DNA of 64,000 nt from Circinella minor (taxonomy: Eukaryota; Mucoromycota; Mucoromycetes; Mucorales; Lichtheimiaceae). Shown one piece after another: positions 50,891 through 63,022 of the stretch (position 1 is its first letter; every line of letters starts with the position of its first letter). The DNA lies in NCBI GenBank assembly GCA_016758965.1, contig JAEPRB010000006.1, positions 248,001 to 312,000 on the forward strand, given 5' to 3'. The notes under the pieces were generated by a model that made no database searches, was not told the DNA's origin, and saw nothing but the letters and a program-made list of their open reading frames with translations. The position numbers were made by a program, and so were the translations under genes.

Positions 50891-51401
50891 AAAAAAAAAA
50901 TGATATCAGTAACACCCTTATCTTTTTTTCAACATTACTATAGTTTCTATTATATCATGATTTTTCTTTCCAATTTTTACTACTTACATATATATTATAC
51001 ACAGACTTTATTGTGCTATTCATTTATTTTAATTACTATATAAATGTGCTAATAAACAGAAAAGTAATCAAAATGTATATCAAAATATGATATTTTCTTT
51101 GACTAGATGCTATCTTTTACACCTTACTATGGCATTGAGCTTGAAGAAAAGATGGTACATGCGCATGAATTTGAATGCAACTATATTTATATTTGAATGT
51201 ATCATGTATGCTCTTTTTTAAGTGCATACGTACGTAGGTCACTTATTAAAAAAAACCATTGTTGCTTATACGTAATACAAGTCACTGACATCATATCAAA
51301 TTCCAACGATAGGCGTCATAGCGAAGTTACACGCATGACAGCACCAGCTCAAATCCTACAAAACGTTTCCTGAAAAATGGGGAAAGAGACTCCAGGATTG
51401 G
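50891..51401. other. Spacer between DNA-PKcs and the F-box gene
   Basis: About 510 bases, AT-rich, with an A run directly after the DNA-PKcs stop codon and ATAAA-like signals near 51055. No gene seen. Confidence 0.5.
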
Positions 51402-53475
51402 ATGGCCCTTTCTATGAACAACCACGCAACCTTGGCTCCTCTCTTCCTCTTTCAAACAATAATTTCAAGAGACAAAATATCAAAGCGAAAAGGGAAAATG
51501 TTTTCTATATTTCCAGCAGAAATCATTGACCAAATCGTCAATTATTTGGAAACAAAAGATTTATTCGAATGCACATGTACAAATAGTACTTTTAATATGT
51601 TTTTTTATCGCCTATTTCTATACCGTAGTCCAATATTGAACAGTCAACGACAATTTGCTCTCTTCTTCAAATCAATTGAAGTACCTGCAATGACGATGAC
51701 GACAAATGCAATGAATAATATTACTATAATCACAAGAGCAGCAGCAGCAACAACAACAACAACAACAGCAAGTACATCGACAGTCAAAAGACAAAAGATA
51801 GACAACATACCATATATTAAAAATGTAGGTGAGAATGTGCGTTAATTAGAATTTAAAGACGGATTTATGAGTGTGTATGATCTAGAGAATTTAGCCTGAG
51901 CTTGTCCCAACGATACACCACTACGGTTCAAATGGGAAAACTTTCCAGATTATAAAACGTTTTCTGCACCAAAAACACGAGCTTTTAGAACATCCATACC
52001 TCTATTAAAAAGGTTTCATCCATTCACACTAAAATCATTGTCACTGAAAAGGAGTATTAGAATTAATAAGAATGATGTCCCTCAACGACTGGGTGTGATG
52101 ATTTTACCTGCTTTATCCTATGTACCACAACTTGAATCACTGGCTTTAGACATAGAGTCCCTCCAAATCACGATTTCTGATTTGGAAGAACTCCATGAAC
52201 TTTGTCCCAATTTACAACAATTTAAATGCTCACTACAGATTCAACTCCAAGAGACAGAATCTGATTTATCACCAACAACAATCCACCAAACGATTCAACC
52301 TATTAAAACTATGAAAAGGCTGCCAATGGCAAATACGTTTTGGAGTGATATCACTGCATGTACCATGTCATGGTGGGGTTACATTACTACAAATATCCTT
52401 TCATCGAGACTTTGATCTTGGATTCCTATGATGCACAAATACGAATAACTAATGTTGAAGTTACATTGCTATCACAACAACAAGTATTGATGAACTCGGT
52501 AGTGTTCAAAGAATACTTTACAATATTGAATGAAATTCGTTTAGGACCATTTGCACAACAACAAGCGAGTAGGTGGCCTTTACTCGTCAAAGGTATTCGG
52601 AAGGCTTCATTGTATGGCGATCCAACGCAAGGATTTATCGATTGGTGTAATAATTCCTGCACCAGTTCAATTCAGCATTTGGCATTAACTGTCGTTTCAA
52701 AAGCTCTCGATTACTTGGATAAATTGAAGCAATTAATCCACCTTAAACTCGGTTCCGATATCTTTAGGGATGTGTTTTATCAAGAGCTTCCACTTGATAT
52801 CATATTTTTAGCATGTCCATTACTCCACACGCTTATGGCTATATAACGACGATAACAACAGCAGTAGTGATCCCGATAATGAGAATGACGGCCAAGAAAC
52901 CTTGAGAGATAACCGCGGGACTATACCCCTGACAACGGCAACGAGATCATCAGTATCGTCGTCATCGGCATCGTTATCATCAATGTTACCAGTAGTATCA
53001 TTGAAGAAATTAATTTTACGAGATGCTGTTATCAAAAATTCAAATTCACTGACGCGCGTTGCAAAAAGATGTCCACGATTATTCCATGTTGATTTATCAT
53101 ACTGCGCGTGGTTGCAAGATGATTTATCAAGTATCTCAACGATACGCGTGGATATGTCAACACATTTTTTTCTTATTTTCGTATATCTCAACCTAGTGCC
53201 TGTTTCAAAATATTTGATGACCCAAATAGCGTTTTCACTCTTTTTGGATTACCAGGACCTAGACACAATGATCAACAGCCACGACATTACTTCCAGAGTA
53301 TAAATGGATTGAATGTATACTTTATGATGAAGGTAAAAGATACAGAGGAGAAGAGAGGTGAGAAATTGGATGAGACAGTATCAGTTACACTGTTTGAAAT
53401 GGAGCGAGGTCAATATAAACCTCAATTTATGAATATTAAAAGTAGTCAAAACAAATTATCATGGCTGAATTGAGT
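51402..53475 (+). pseudogene. F-box / leucine-rich-repeat-like gene with broken frame
   Basis: F-box proteins are substrate adaptors of SCF ubiquitin ligases. The likely start is the Met at 51499 (MFSIFPAEIIDQIVNYLETK), a canonical F-box, with an earlier in-frame ATG at 51402. Exon 1 ends at 51828 (GTGAGA donor) and joins in phase 1 to 51901. The second exon carries LRR-like text (LPALSYVPQLESLALDIE, LEELHELCPNLQQFKCSL). At about 52385-52405 the coding sense moves to another frame (FIETLILDSYDAQIR...), with no room for an intron. A second shift lies near 52840, after which LKKLILRDAV and KRCPRLFHVDLSYCAW continue in the first frame. A last coding-like piece is 53331-53475. Two frame changes suggest a pseudogene; sequencing error is the main alternative. 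An ACA-repeat poly-Thr stretch is at about 51740-51780. Confidence 0.65.
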
Positions 53476-54148
53476 AAGGTAGAAAATAATGGTTCAGATG
53501 AAGTGGAACAACAAGCTATTAGAAAAGCACTTGCTGATCGACAATATGGACTTGAAAATTGTCCTTGTTATAAGTACAGTTTTTTCTTGCTGTCGTGTGG
53601 GGGTTCTTTATTTCGATGATATTCGGTTGGGTTTTATTAATAAAGTGCTTTACCAACAGACAAAAGGTTTTTTTTTTAAAAAAAAAAAACAAATGTTCTT
53701 GTACATAGTTACATATAATGATTGTTAGTGTTAGGAGACCATTTACATACATAAAATAAAGTTTATATATGTACATATATTAATATTATTATTGCTTCAC
53801 TAATGAATTATATTAATCATTGATAATAAGATGTGCAATATAAGATAATTATTTTCTTTATTTATTGATCTTCTTATAAGCAAATGGTTACCATGATTAT
53901 TCCAATAACTTGGTGTTGTCACAATAAATACACTCACAGTAAACTTATACGTAACATGCATATTTTCTCTATGAGGAAAGAATAAAGGGTATCGACAAGT
54001 GCACAGACCATGATGGTCTTTAAGCTTTTTACCGCGTGGTTAAAAGAAACTCCAAATTATAGGGGATGAATAAATCAGCGGCTTGAAAAATATTATTAAT
54101 TATAGATAAATTATATATATTAATTCATGAAGATATTTTATCTTTTCT

Positions 54149-54184
54149 TATATATATATATATATATATATCTGTGTGTGTGTG
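54149..54184 (+). repeat. (TA)n-(TG)n compound microsatellite
   Basis: About 11 TA units followed, after a single C, by about six TG units. Confidence 0.85.
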
Positions 54185-54227
54185 AAACAAACACCACCAA
54201 GAATAAAATAGGGAGCATCTAAGCCTG

Positions 54228-54317
54228 CTAGCCGTTATGGCTAGTTCGGTCAAACCATATATCCAGAATATAAAATTCGTGGCAACCACCTAACAAAAGT
54301 TAGTTCTGCTTAGCAGA
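54228..54317. other. Cluster of three short hairpins, function unknown
   Basis: CTAGCC/GGCTAG (54228-54233 with 54239-54244, loop 5), CTAAC/GTTAG (54290-54294 with 54299-54303, loop 4) and TCTGC/GCAGA (54305-54309 with 54313-54317, loop 3) sit within 90 bases, followed by a run of about 15 A. The GC content is higher than around it. It may be structured 5' leader, part of a small RNA gene, or chance. Confidence 0.3.
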
Positions 54318-54679
54318 GTCAAGTCAAAAAAAAAAAAAAAGAGAAACGCTTGCGGCCATTTAATTTTTCTTTTTAAGCTCTCGCTCTCAAGTACCTTCAT
54401 TAAACTCTCTTATTCTTTAACCCTTGTTGTCCTTTTTTTAAACGATCGCCCTGAATAAAAAAAGGACTCAATTCCCTTTTTTTTTATATCCCTCTCCTTC
54501 TTTTATTTATTACCAAAAAAAAAGAGCTATTGTTTTTTATATTAAGAAAAAGGTTCCAACGCTACACGGTTTATTTTTTTTTTATATAACTCCCTTCTTG
54601 AAACCTTTTCTAAATATATAACTTCCATTCTTGGTGAACGGTTGATAAAACCTGAGAGAGCAAGAGAGAGAATTCAAGA

Positions 54680-57600
54680 ATGGCAAGCTCTCCAACAGCA
54701 TCACCGCATAATTTATCGTCACCGACGTCCACTAGAACCTCAATGACCTCATCCCAAGCAACATCAAGTGCTGTTTTTGTACTTAATGCACTTGATAAGA
54801 TTGCTAATACAAAAGAAGGTCGAAAAAATAAAAATCTTAAAGAAGTTGTTCAAAATGCTCAAAGTAAGTATACTATATATCCTTTGTCATCTTTCGTTTT
54901 TTTCCCCACTCCTTTTATAAACAATAAGAGACAAAAGAACTAGTCATTAATAATTTATTTTATAATTAGACATGTTGAAAACAGGTGAAGATCCACCAGA
55001 AGGTCAAACTCGGTAAGTTTTATACCTAGCAAATCCATGTTACATGAATTAAGTTTACGTAACTATATACATATATAAATATTTCTGGGTATTGACGATT
55101 TTTATTTAATATATCTGTGTGTATGTGTCACGCATTATAGGTCAACTGTAATTCTATCTGCTTTACAAACAGCAATTGATACGCGCTCAGCCAATTTAAT
55201 GACTATAGCTTTAGATTGCTTGGGAAAATTTATTACTTATAATTATTTGGCTGATATTGAAGATGAAGCAACACAGTCCCAAGTAATGGAAAGAGTTGTG
55301 GATAGTATTTGTGATTGTTTCATTGGTGAAGAAACGGATGAAAAAGTACAATTACAAATTGTTAAGGTAAATGTTTTTACATGGGTAAAAATGATAAGGT
55401 AGATAAAAGGGGGAAAAAAGTACTCATATTTTCGTTTTTGGATGTTATATGGGATTTAGACGTTACTCGACGCTGTTTACTCTTCCAACAATCCAATTCA
55501 TCAATCCGCATTATTAAAAGCCGTTCGAACGACATACAATATCTTTTTATTATCACGTACTAGCGCCAACCAAAATATCGCACAAATCACTTTGACACAA
55601 ATGGTCGATCATATCTTTAGACGTATCAAAGTCAACTCATTACCTGTTTACACAGGAACAGCGGCTAGTACCACTTCACTCAATGATATTACATCGCCAC
55701 GTAGTAATAATAATAATAGTACAACCTCAACATCAGCATTAGATAAATCGCCGTCTTCAAAAAGTGATAATGTGTCGGCAACAACAATTTCAAAAACTAA
55801 TAATGAGGAAGAAGATACGACTTTTCAACAGCAAATTATTGTCGAAGCTAGTATGGCCCGTAGTGAAATGGATCGCAAATTACCGTCTGGAAAAGCAAAT
55901 GATAATTCGGAAGAATTTCTGAATGATACGGCAAATGTTTTTCAAGAAGAGCATGTTGAATCAAATTCTACCGCTATTGCTGTTGAAAAACCATTACCAC
56001 AACCACCACAACCAGTTGATCATGGTCAGCAACAGGAATCAAATAATGGAACTGTAGAATCAGTAAAAAATGTAGTTTCAGAAAAGGAGGACGGTGATTC
56101 AACAACAGAAACCATGGCAGTAAATGGAACAGATGGGTAGGCATATAGATGTTAGACAAAGGATAGAAAAGGTTGGAAGGAATATACAATCCCAAATTTA
56201 TCTAAATCTTTCAAAAAAAACTCACGGCTTTTTATTACTATATAGTGATGCAACCACTAGCCGAGGTTCTTTTGATGATAATGATGATGTTCATCCAGTC
56301 ACTTCAGCTGAAACCGAAACTGATTTATACATTAAGGATTCTATTCTTGTATTTCGAGCATTGTGCAAACTCTCCAAAAAGCCTATTTCATCAGAATGGT
56401 AATGAATTTATATATACATATTATGCAGGGGAACTCTTTGTTATCTAATTAGTCAGTCGGTTAAGTAGTTAATTACTGAACTGACACATTTACTATATAT
56501 TATCATTGTTGCTAGGGGTAATGATATGCGTTCCTATTCCATGCGATCCAAGTTATTATCACTTCATTTGATTTTGACAATTTTGACTTCTCATATGAAC
56601 GTGTTCACATCTCCTTCGGTTGTTTTTACAGCAAGTCCAGCAGATACTACGATCCATCGCGTTAATCCATTTATTCAAGAAGTCAAACAATATCTTTGCC
56701 CAAGTCTTGGCAGAAATGCATTTTCTGTTGTTCCTCAAGTCTTTGATATCACACTTGAGATCTTATCCAAAGTTGTTCAAAGTTTACGTGTTTTTCTCAA
56801 GGTAAATTAACTTTACTAATATGAATATATTTTTGGGCGAGGTAGACAAAAAAAAAGAGAGACTAAAGGCGAATGATAATATTCCAATTTTTTCTATCTA
56901 CTATCTAGAAAGAAATTGAGGTATTTTTCCGTGAAATCTTTTTACGGATTTTGGAAATGCGCACAGCATCATTACAACAAAAACATTCGTTATTAAAGAT
57001 TGTTTTACGGATATGTAACGATCCACAAACTTTAGTCGATGTTTATCTTAACTACGATTGTGACGATACTTCATTAGATAACGTATATGAACGGTACGCT
57101 CTTTTTTATTTACAGAGGACGAGAAAAAGATGTATAGAACAAGAAAAACTCATTTATTTGTATGGTTATATTGTGTTTACACACACAAATACACATACAT
57201 ATATATAGACTGGTGAATATTTTGTCAAAAATCACCACCACACACTCCTCACCTAACAACAAGGATCATCACGATACACATTCCTCATCCAACAGTGGTC
57301 AATCTCACAACAAACATTCTAAATCACTTATGATCCCACCACCTTTAACTACCGACACTGTACAATCTAACGACAGACAAGCTGCCAATAGTGCTCCTTT
57401 ACAAGAATCCGCCATTCGATTCCGATCCCTCGAATGTCTTGTTGCTGTCTTACGCTCTTTAGTGAGCTGGTATATGAACGGTTCTGTATCTGTTTCTGCT
57501 GGATCCAAAATCGATGATGATCAAAGTTCTGGAAATACACCCCGTGAAAGTGAAGATATTCGACAATCTAGTGATCGATTAACGAGTCTTAGCAATTCAT

Positions 57601-60600
57601 CCGCTGCACGACTTTCTCCTGGCATTGATTCAACTGATTTAAATGGTAATGGAGGAGAGAGTAATACACCTTCACCTCCTTTGGACGACCCCGAACAATT
57701 TGAAAATTTGAAACATCGAAAACGAGTATTACAAGAAGGTATTCGTATGTTCAATTGGAAACCAAAAAAAGGTATTCAATTACTTGCACATAATGGATTT
57801 TTTGATCTCTCTGATCCTCAAAGTGTTGCTCGATTTTTACTTAATACTGAGGGATTAAGTAAAACGGAAATTGGTGAATATATGGGTGAAGTGTAAGTAT
57901 AAACTAATCAAAAGAAATGGCGGATAGAAAATGTTGTCATTTATATTATCTCGCCAATTCAACCTCCGGTTTCTATTTATTAATTTTTACTTTATCCCTT
58001 CATTAGTGACGAAGTTAATGTTGCTGTTATGCACGCATTCGTCGACGAATTGGATTTCTCCAACATGAATTTTGTCGATGCTTTACGACACTTACTTCAA
58101 ACTTTCCGTTTACCTGGTGAAGGTCAAAAAATTGATCGTTTCATGTTGAAGTTCGCTGAACGTTATATTCACTTTAATCCTAACACTTTTGCAAATGCTG
58201 GTAAGTTTTTTTATTATTATTAAAGATAAATAGCGAGAGAGGAATGGATGGAGATTATTTGTTTTTTACTGACATTTTGAATCATTAGAAACTGCTTATG
58301 TGTTGGCTTATTCTGTCATTTTACTCAACACTGATCTTCATAGTCCTCGTGTAAAGAGAAGAATGACATTGGATGATTTCATTAAAAACAACCGTGGTAT
58401 TGATGATGGTGCTGATATTCCATCTGATTTGCTTGAAACTCTTTACGATGAAATTCAAAAGAATGAAATCAAACTCAAGGATGAAGTGGAAGCCGCTCAA
58501 GATGCTGCTTTGTTTACTGGTTCAGGTGGCGGTGCATTGAATATGATGGGTTTGCAAAATGCGCTGGTAAGTGCAGGTATTGCTCGTGATGTCCGACGAG
58601 AAGCTTATCAGGCTGCTACCGAAGAAATGGGTTCCAAAACCGAAGCTGTATTCCGTAACATGCTTGCCAGTCGACGTCGTGCCGGTGAAAATGAAACTAT
58701 TACATTCTACAGTGCATCCCATATTGAACACGTTCGACCTATGTTTGAGGTTGCTTGGACCGCATTTTTAGCAGGTATTTCAGGTCCACTCCAAGAATCG
58801 GATGATCTCGATACCGTTCAACTTTGTTTAGAAGGTTTCAAGACCGCTATTCGTATCATTTGTTTGTTCCATACTGTTGAGTCAGAAGATGTTGAATTAC
58901 AACGAGGTGCTTTTGTTACCACGCTTACAAAATTCACGTTCTTGTCCAATCTCAATGAAATGAAACCAAAGAACGTTGAGGCAATTCGAACACTTTTGGA
59001 AGTGGCAGCAATAGATGGAAATTATCTCAAAAGTAGTTGGAAGGAAATCTTATCAACAGTTAGTCAATTGGAACGGTTCCAGTTAATAACAAGCGGTGTA
59101 GATCAAGGTGCTTTGCCAGATTTTACAACAAAACGTCCTCCACAGCAAGCAGCAATGGCAAAGAATTCGGTTGATATTTCTCGTCGTTCTTCTTCATTTA
59201 ATTATTCACGTAAACCATCTCGAGGAAACTCTCAACTTTCTGTTACAGAAGAAGTAGCATCTGCAGGAAGTTCACAATCACTTGTATTAGCAGCTGATAA
59301 ACTCTTTACAGCCACTGTCAATCTTAACGGAGTAAGTACAATAGTTTTTTTTTTAGAAAGTAATATATATATAAAGAGGAGTTCTCAACGACTTATCCTT
59401 TTTCTATATAATTTGTTTAGAATGCCATTGTCGATTTTGTCAACGCTCTGTGTGAAACATCATGGGAAGAAATTGTGTCCTCTGCTCATTTGGAACACCC
59501 AAGAATGTATAGTTTACAAAAATTAGTTGAAATTTCTTACTATAACATGAATCGTATCCGTATGGAATGGTCGAATATTTGGGCTATTTTAGGTGAATAC
59601 TTTAACAAAGTAGCCTGTCAATCCAATTTCAATGTTGCTTTTTTTGCATTGGATTCTCTTCGTCAATTATCCATGCGGTTTCTTGAAAAAGAAGAATTGC
59701 CTCATTTCAAATTTCAAAAGGACTTTTTGATGCCTTTCCGGGAAGTTTTGGCTAATAACCCAGATGTTGCTATCAAAGACATGGTAAGCAACTTTTTTTT
59801 CTTGACTTTTAAAAAGAAAGATATCAATTAACAATATCCACGTCAACATATATACACAAAAATGACGTTTATTATTATTTAGGTCTTGCGTTGTTTGTCA
59901 CAAATGATTCTTGCCAAGGCACAAAATATTAGATCGGGCTGGAAAACAATGCTCGCAGTATTTGCTACAGGTGCCCGAGAAACATCGGAGACAATTGTTC
60001 AAATGACGTTTGATATTGTTCGAAGTGTTACAAATGAACGATTCAATGATATTGTTGCAAATGGAACGTTCCCAGATTATATTTCATGTTTAACTGAATT
60101 TGCAAAGAATAAGAAATTTCAAAAGATCAGGTAACTTATTTTATTGGCATGGAAATTCATCTGGGTATTAACTCCTGTTTTGTTAAACTTTAATTATTCA
60201 TTGGTTGTTACACCACAATCTATGCATCAATATTTTATTTATAGTTTGCCAGCATTGGATATGATTCTTGATACTATCCCTCGTATGTTGAGCATTGCAG
60301 AAAAAAACAAAACAATTGAAATCATCGATGCTCATGGTCCTGGACCCCAAACTGTACAGTCTGGAGATGACTTTTTAGTTAAATTTTGGTTTGCTGTTTT
60401 ATTTGGATTTAGAGAAGTTACAATGAAAAGTGATGATGTCGAAGTTCGCAAGAGGTAACGAATTACAAACCTAAAAAATACAGGATTTTATTGAGAATAC
60501 ACCAACTATTTTACTAAAAACAATATTGGTATTAATCATATTATTCTAATTAGATCATTGCAATATTTATTCGACACACTTAAACAATATGGTTCACGTT

Positions 60601-62293
60601 ATCCTGCTGAATTCTGGTCAACAATCTCCCGACAAATTGTATTCCCACTCTTTGATGATCTTAAACAAAATTCTGTTCATCATCGTAACATGTCACCCGA
60701 GGATCTTAGTGTTTGGGTATCCACTACAATGATTGAAGCGTTACGTAACGTCGTTGACCTTTATACTTTTTACTTCGACAATATGAAAGGAATGATGCGT
60801 CATGTTTTGGGTCTTTTTGGAATTTGTATCACCCAAGGTTAGTAATATAATAAGAAAAAAGTTGGGGTAATAGTAAAGTCATGCTTTGGTAGAAAAAAAA
60901 TGCGGGGTGAGAAAATTACTATTTTAGATTTTAGGGTTATCATGTTATAAGAAGAAGCAGTTTGACTAACTAAAAACAAAACAAAAATTGATTTGAAGTA
61001 GATAATGATACCCTCGCACGCATTGGCTGCGAATGCCTTGAGCAATATATCGAAACCAACGTTGAAAAGTTTGATATGGAATGTTGGGATTTAGTCACAG
61101 AAACTTTTGATAATTTGTTTCAAAAAACGACAGCCAATGGCTTATTTGACGATACCAAGGATCTTGTTGATAAAGTTAAAAATATGGCAACAATTGAAGG
61201 CCAATCCCCAAATAACTTTGAACTTCCCGTTCAAGATGGGGCAGCAGCAGCAGCAATGGCGGGTCAGGCCGAAGTTAGTGAAGAACGACAACGTGGGTTC
61301 CAACAGGTCATTGTCAAATGTGTGCTTCAATTAATGTTGATTCAAACAGTCAATGAACTTCTCGGCAAAGATACAGTTTACTGCGCTTTCCCAGCGGGTC
61401 ATTTAATGGACTTAATGGAATGTCTTGGAAAATCGTTCCATTTTGCTAAACATTTTAATGAAGATAGTGATTTACGTATGGCATTATGGAGATTTGGTAA
61501 GTTTTTTGCTTTATATAGGGTGTATGTATGTGTATGTTGTGTAATGTGCGTGGATCGGTAATAACTTTATATATACAAATATTTGCAAAACGTTTAATTT
61601 TTAATTTCTATTTTGGGGGTACTGGCTTGTTGATTACTCAGGTTTTATGAAGCAATTACCAAATTTGTTGAAACAAGAAACGTCAAGTGGTGGCTGCTAT
61701 GTTTCTGTATTAATGCGAATGTATGCCAATTTGGAAAATATTAGTGATCGTGATGAACGTCGTGATGAAATTGAAAAAACACTTATACCGTAAGTATATT
61801 GTTTAATGTTTATTTGAAAGAAAATTAAAAAGGAGGGAAAAAATCAGGCGAGTTTATTAACCCTGAAGATTCGCGGGGTTATATTACATTTAGGTTATGT
61901 AATGAAATTTTCACACTGTATACTGAATTGGATCATGAGACCAAACCAAAAAACATTGCCGCATGGACCCCAGTCGTAATTTCTATTCTGAATGGATTAG
62001 CTCAGCTTCAAGATGAAGATGTAAGGGATCAAATTTTGATTAGTTAAACATTTACAATAAAAAAAAAGTTAGGGTACAATGACATTTTATATTAATAATA
62101 ATCTTTTTTTATTCTCTTCTGTAAATCATTTTAGTTTCTGAAGCACGTGCCACAATTTTATTTACCAGCTGTAGAACTGCTCGGTCAAGAGCATATGCTA
62201 CCTGAAATCCGAGGTGCTTTACGCACTCTACTTTTACGTGTAGGCCGGACTTACAAGATTACTACTAATATTTCTACCAACTCTACTCAATAG
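54680..62293 (+). CDS. SEC7: Large ARF guanine-nucleotide exchange factor, Sec7/BIG family
   Basis: Exchanges GDP for GTP on ARF at the trans-Golgi to start coat assembly. About 18 exons code for roughly 1,900 residues; yeast Sec7 has 2,009 and human BIG1 1,849. Order: Ser/Thr-rich N-terminus, DCB domain (from about 54760), a Ser/Asn/Gln-rich linker (55680-56140), HUS domain with the HUS box NYDCD (about 57049), a second low-complexity linker (57235-57690), the Sec7 domain (about 57700-58400) and HDS repeats to the C-terminus. The Sec7 domain has the catalytic glutamate finger in [11 protein letters not shown] (about 58108) and [19 protein letters not shown] (about 58307), which carries the residues tied to brefeldin A sensitivity. 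Several HDS blocks (for example [17 protein letters not shown], about 59569) match BIG proteins rather than the smaller Gea/GBF1 class. Exon edges near 56250 and 57100 are the least sure. Confidence 0.94.
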
Positions 62294-63022
62294 TTTATGA
62301 ATTCATATATACACAAGACACACTCAATACACACATAATCTTTATATTATATATAGAAAAAATTCTTATTTCTCTCTCTCGCCTTTCTTCTTTCCTTTGC
62401 TCTCTCTCTCTCTCTTCTTTATCTCACGGACAACACTCTCTCTTAAATCATTACCTCCAATGTCACAAACTCTTGTTTTTTCTCCTTTCTTTTGAAACAA
62501 ATAATTATAATAATGCTATTATATATGTATTTTATTATGCTTCTTAATTTGGTAATCTAAAAAGAATGTATCTGTCTCACGAGGGCCGGATTATGTAACT
62601 GCATCGAAGCGTGGAAAACTCGGAGAATATTACCCGATTCTACACGGCAAAATCTTTAGGAAATTTGTATTATTTATTTCCCGGGCCAATTAAAACATAT
62701 TTAGTCAATGAGGGGGACCTTTATAGTGTTTGGAGTGGGAAGGTGATTCCGTCACTTCCCACATCAGTAAAGTGAGTGTGATCTGCTTTTATTCACTTCA
62801 AACGGATCCACACTTTTTCACAAATAAAAATTGTTTTTAGTTGGAGAAGCACAAAAAAAATTGAGATTCGTGTCAACTTACTAACTCTTCTCTCTCTCTC
62901 TTTTTTTACTTTTCTTCTTTTTCTTTCTTTTTTTTTTTTTTTTTTTGTTTTGACTTTCTTTTTAATCTTTTCTTTAATTTTTTTTTTATATATATTACCT
63001 CACATAATAAATTAACAATATC
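62294..63022. other. Spacer between Sec7 and the Zn2Cys6 gene
   Basis: About 730 bases. CT-rich after the Sec7 stop codon (62370-62430), then a more GC-rich stretch with CGGAGAATATTACCCG (62631) and CCCGGGCC (62680), then a long CT/T-rich leader (62888-62990) before the next start codon. The CGGA/CCCG-type triplets could be binding sites for Zn2Cys6 factors, but this is speculative. Confidence 0.4.

Larger units (their letters stand above)
53476..54679. other. Spacer upstream of the Sec7 gene
   Basis: About 1.2 kb. Frames at 53489-53776 are short and unconvincing. It contains a TA/TG microsatellite (54149-54184), three closely spaced hairpins (54228-54317), and T-rich leader sequence with a GAGAGAGCAAGAGAGAGA stretch right before the Sec7 start codon. 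Confidence 0.45.
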
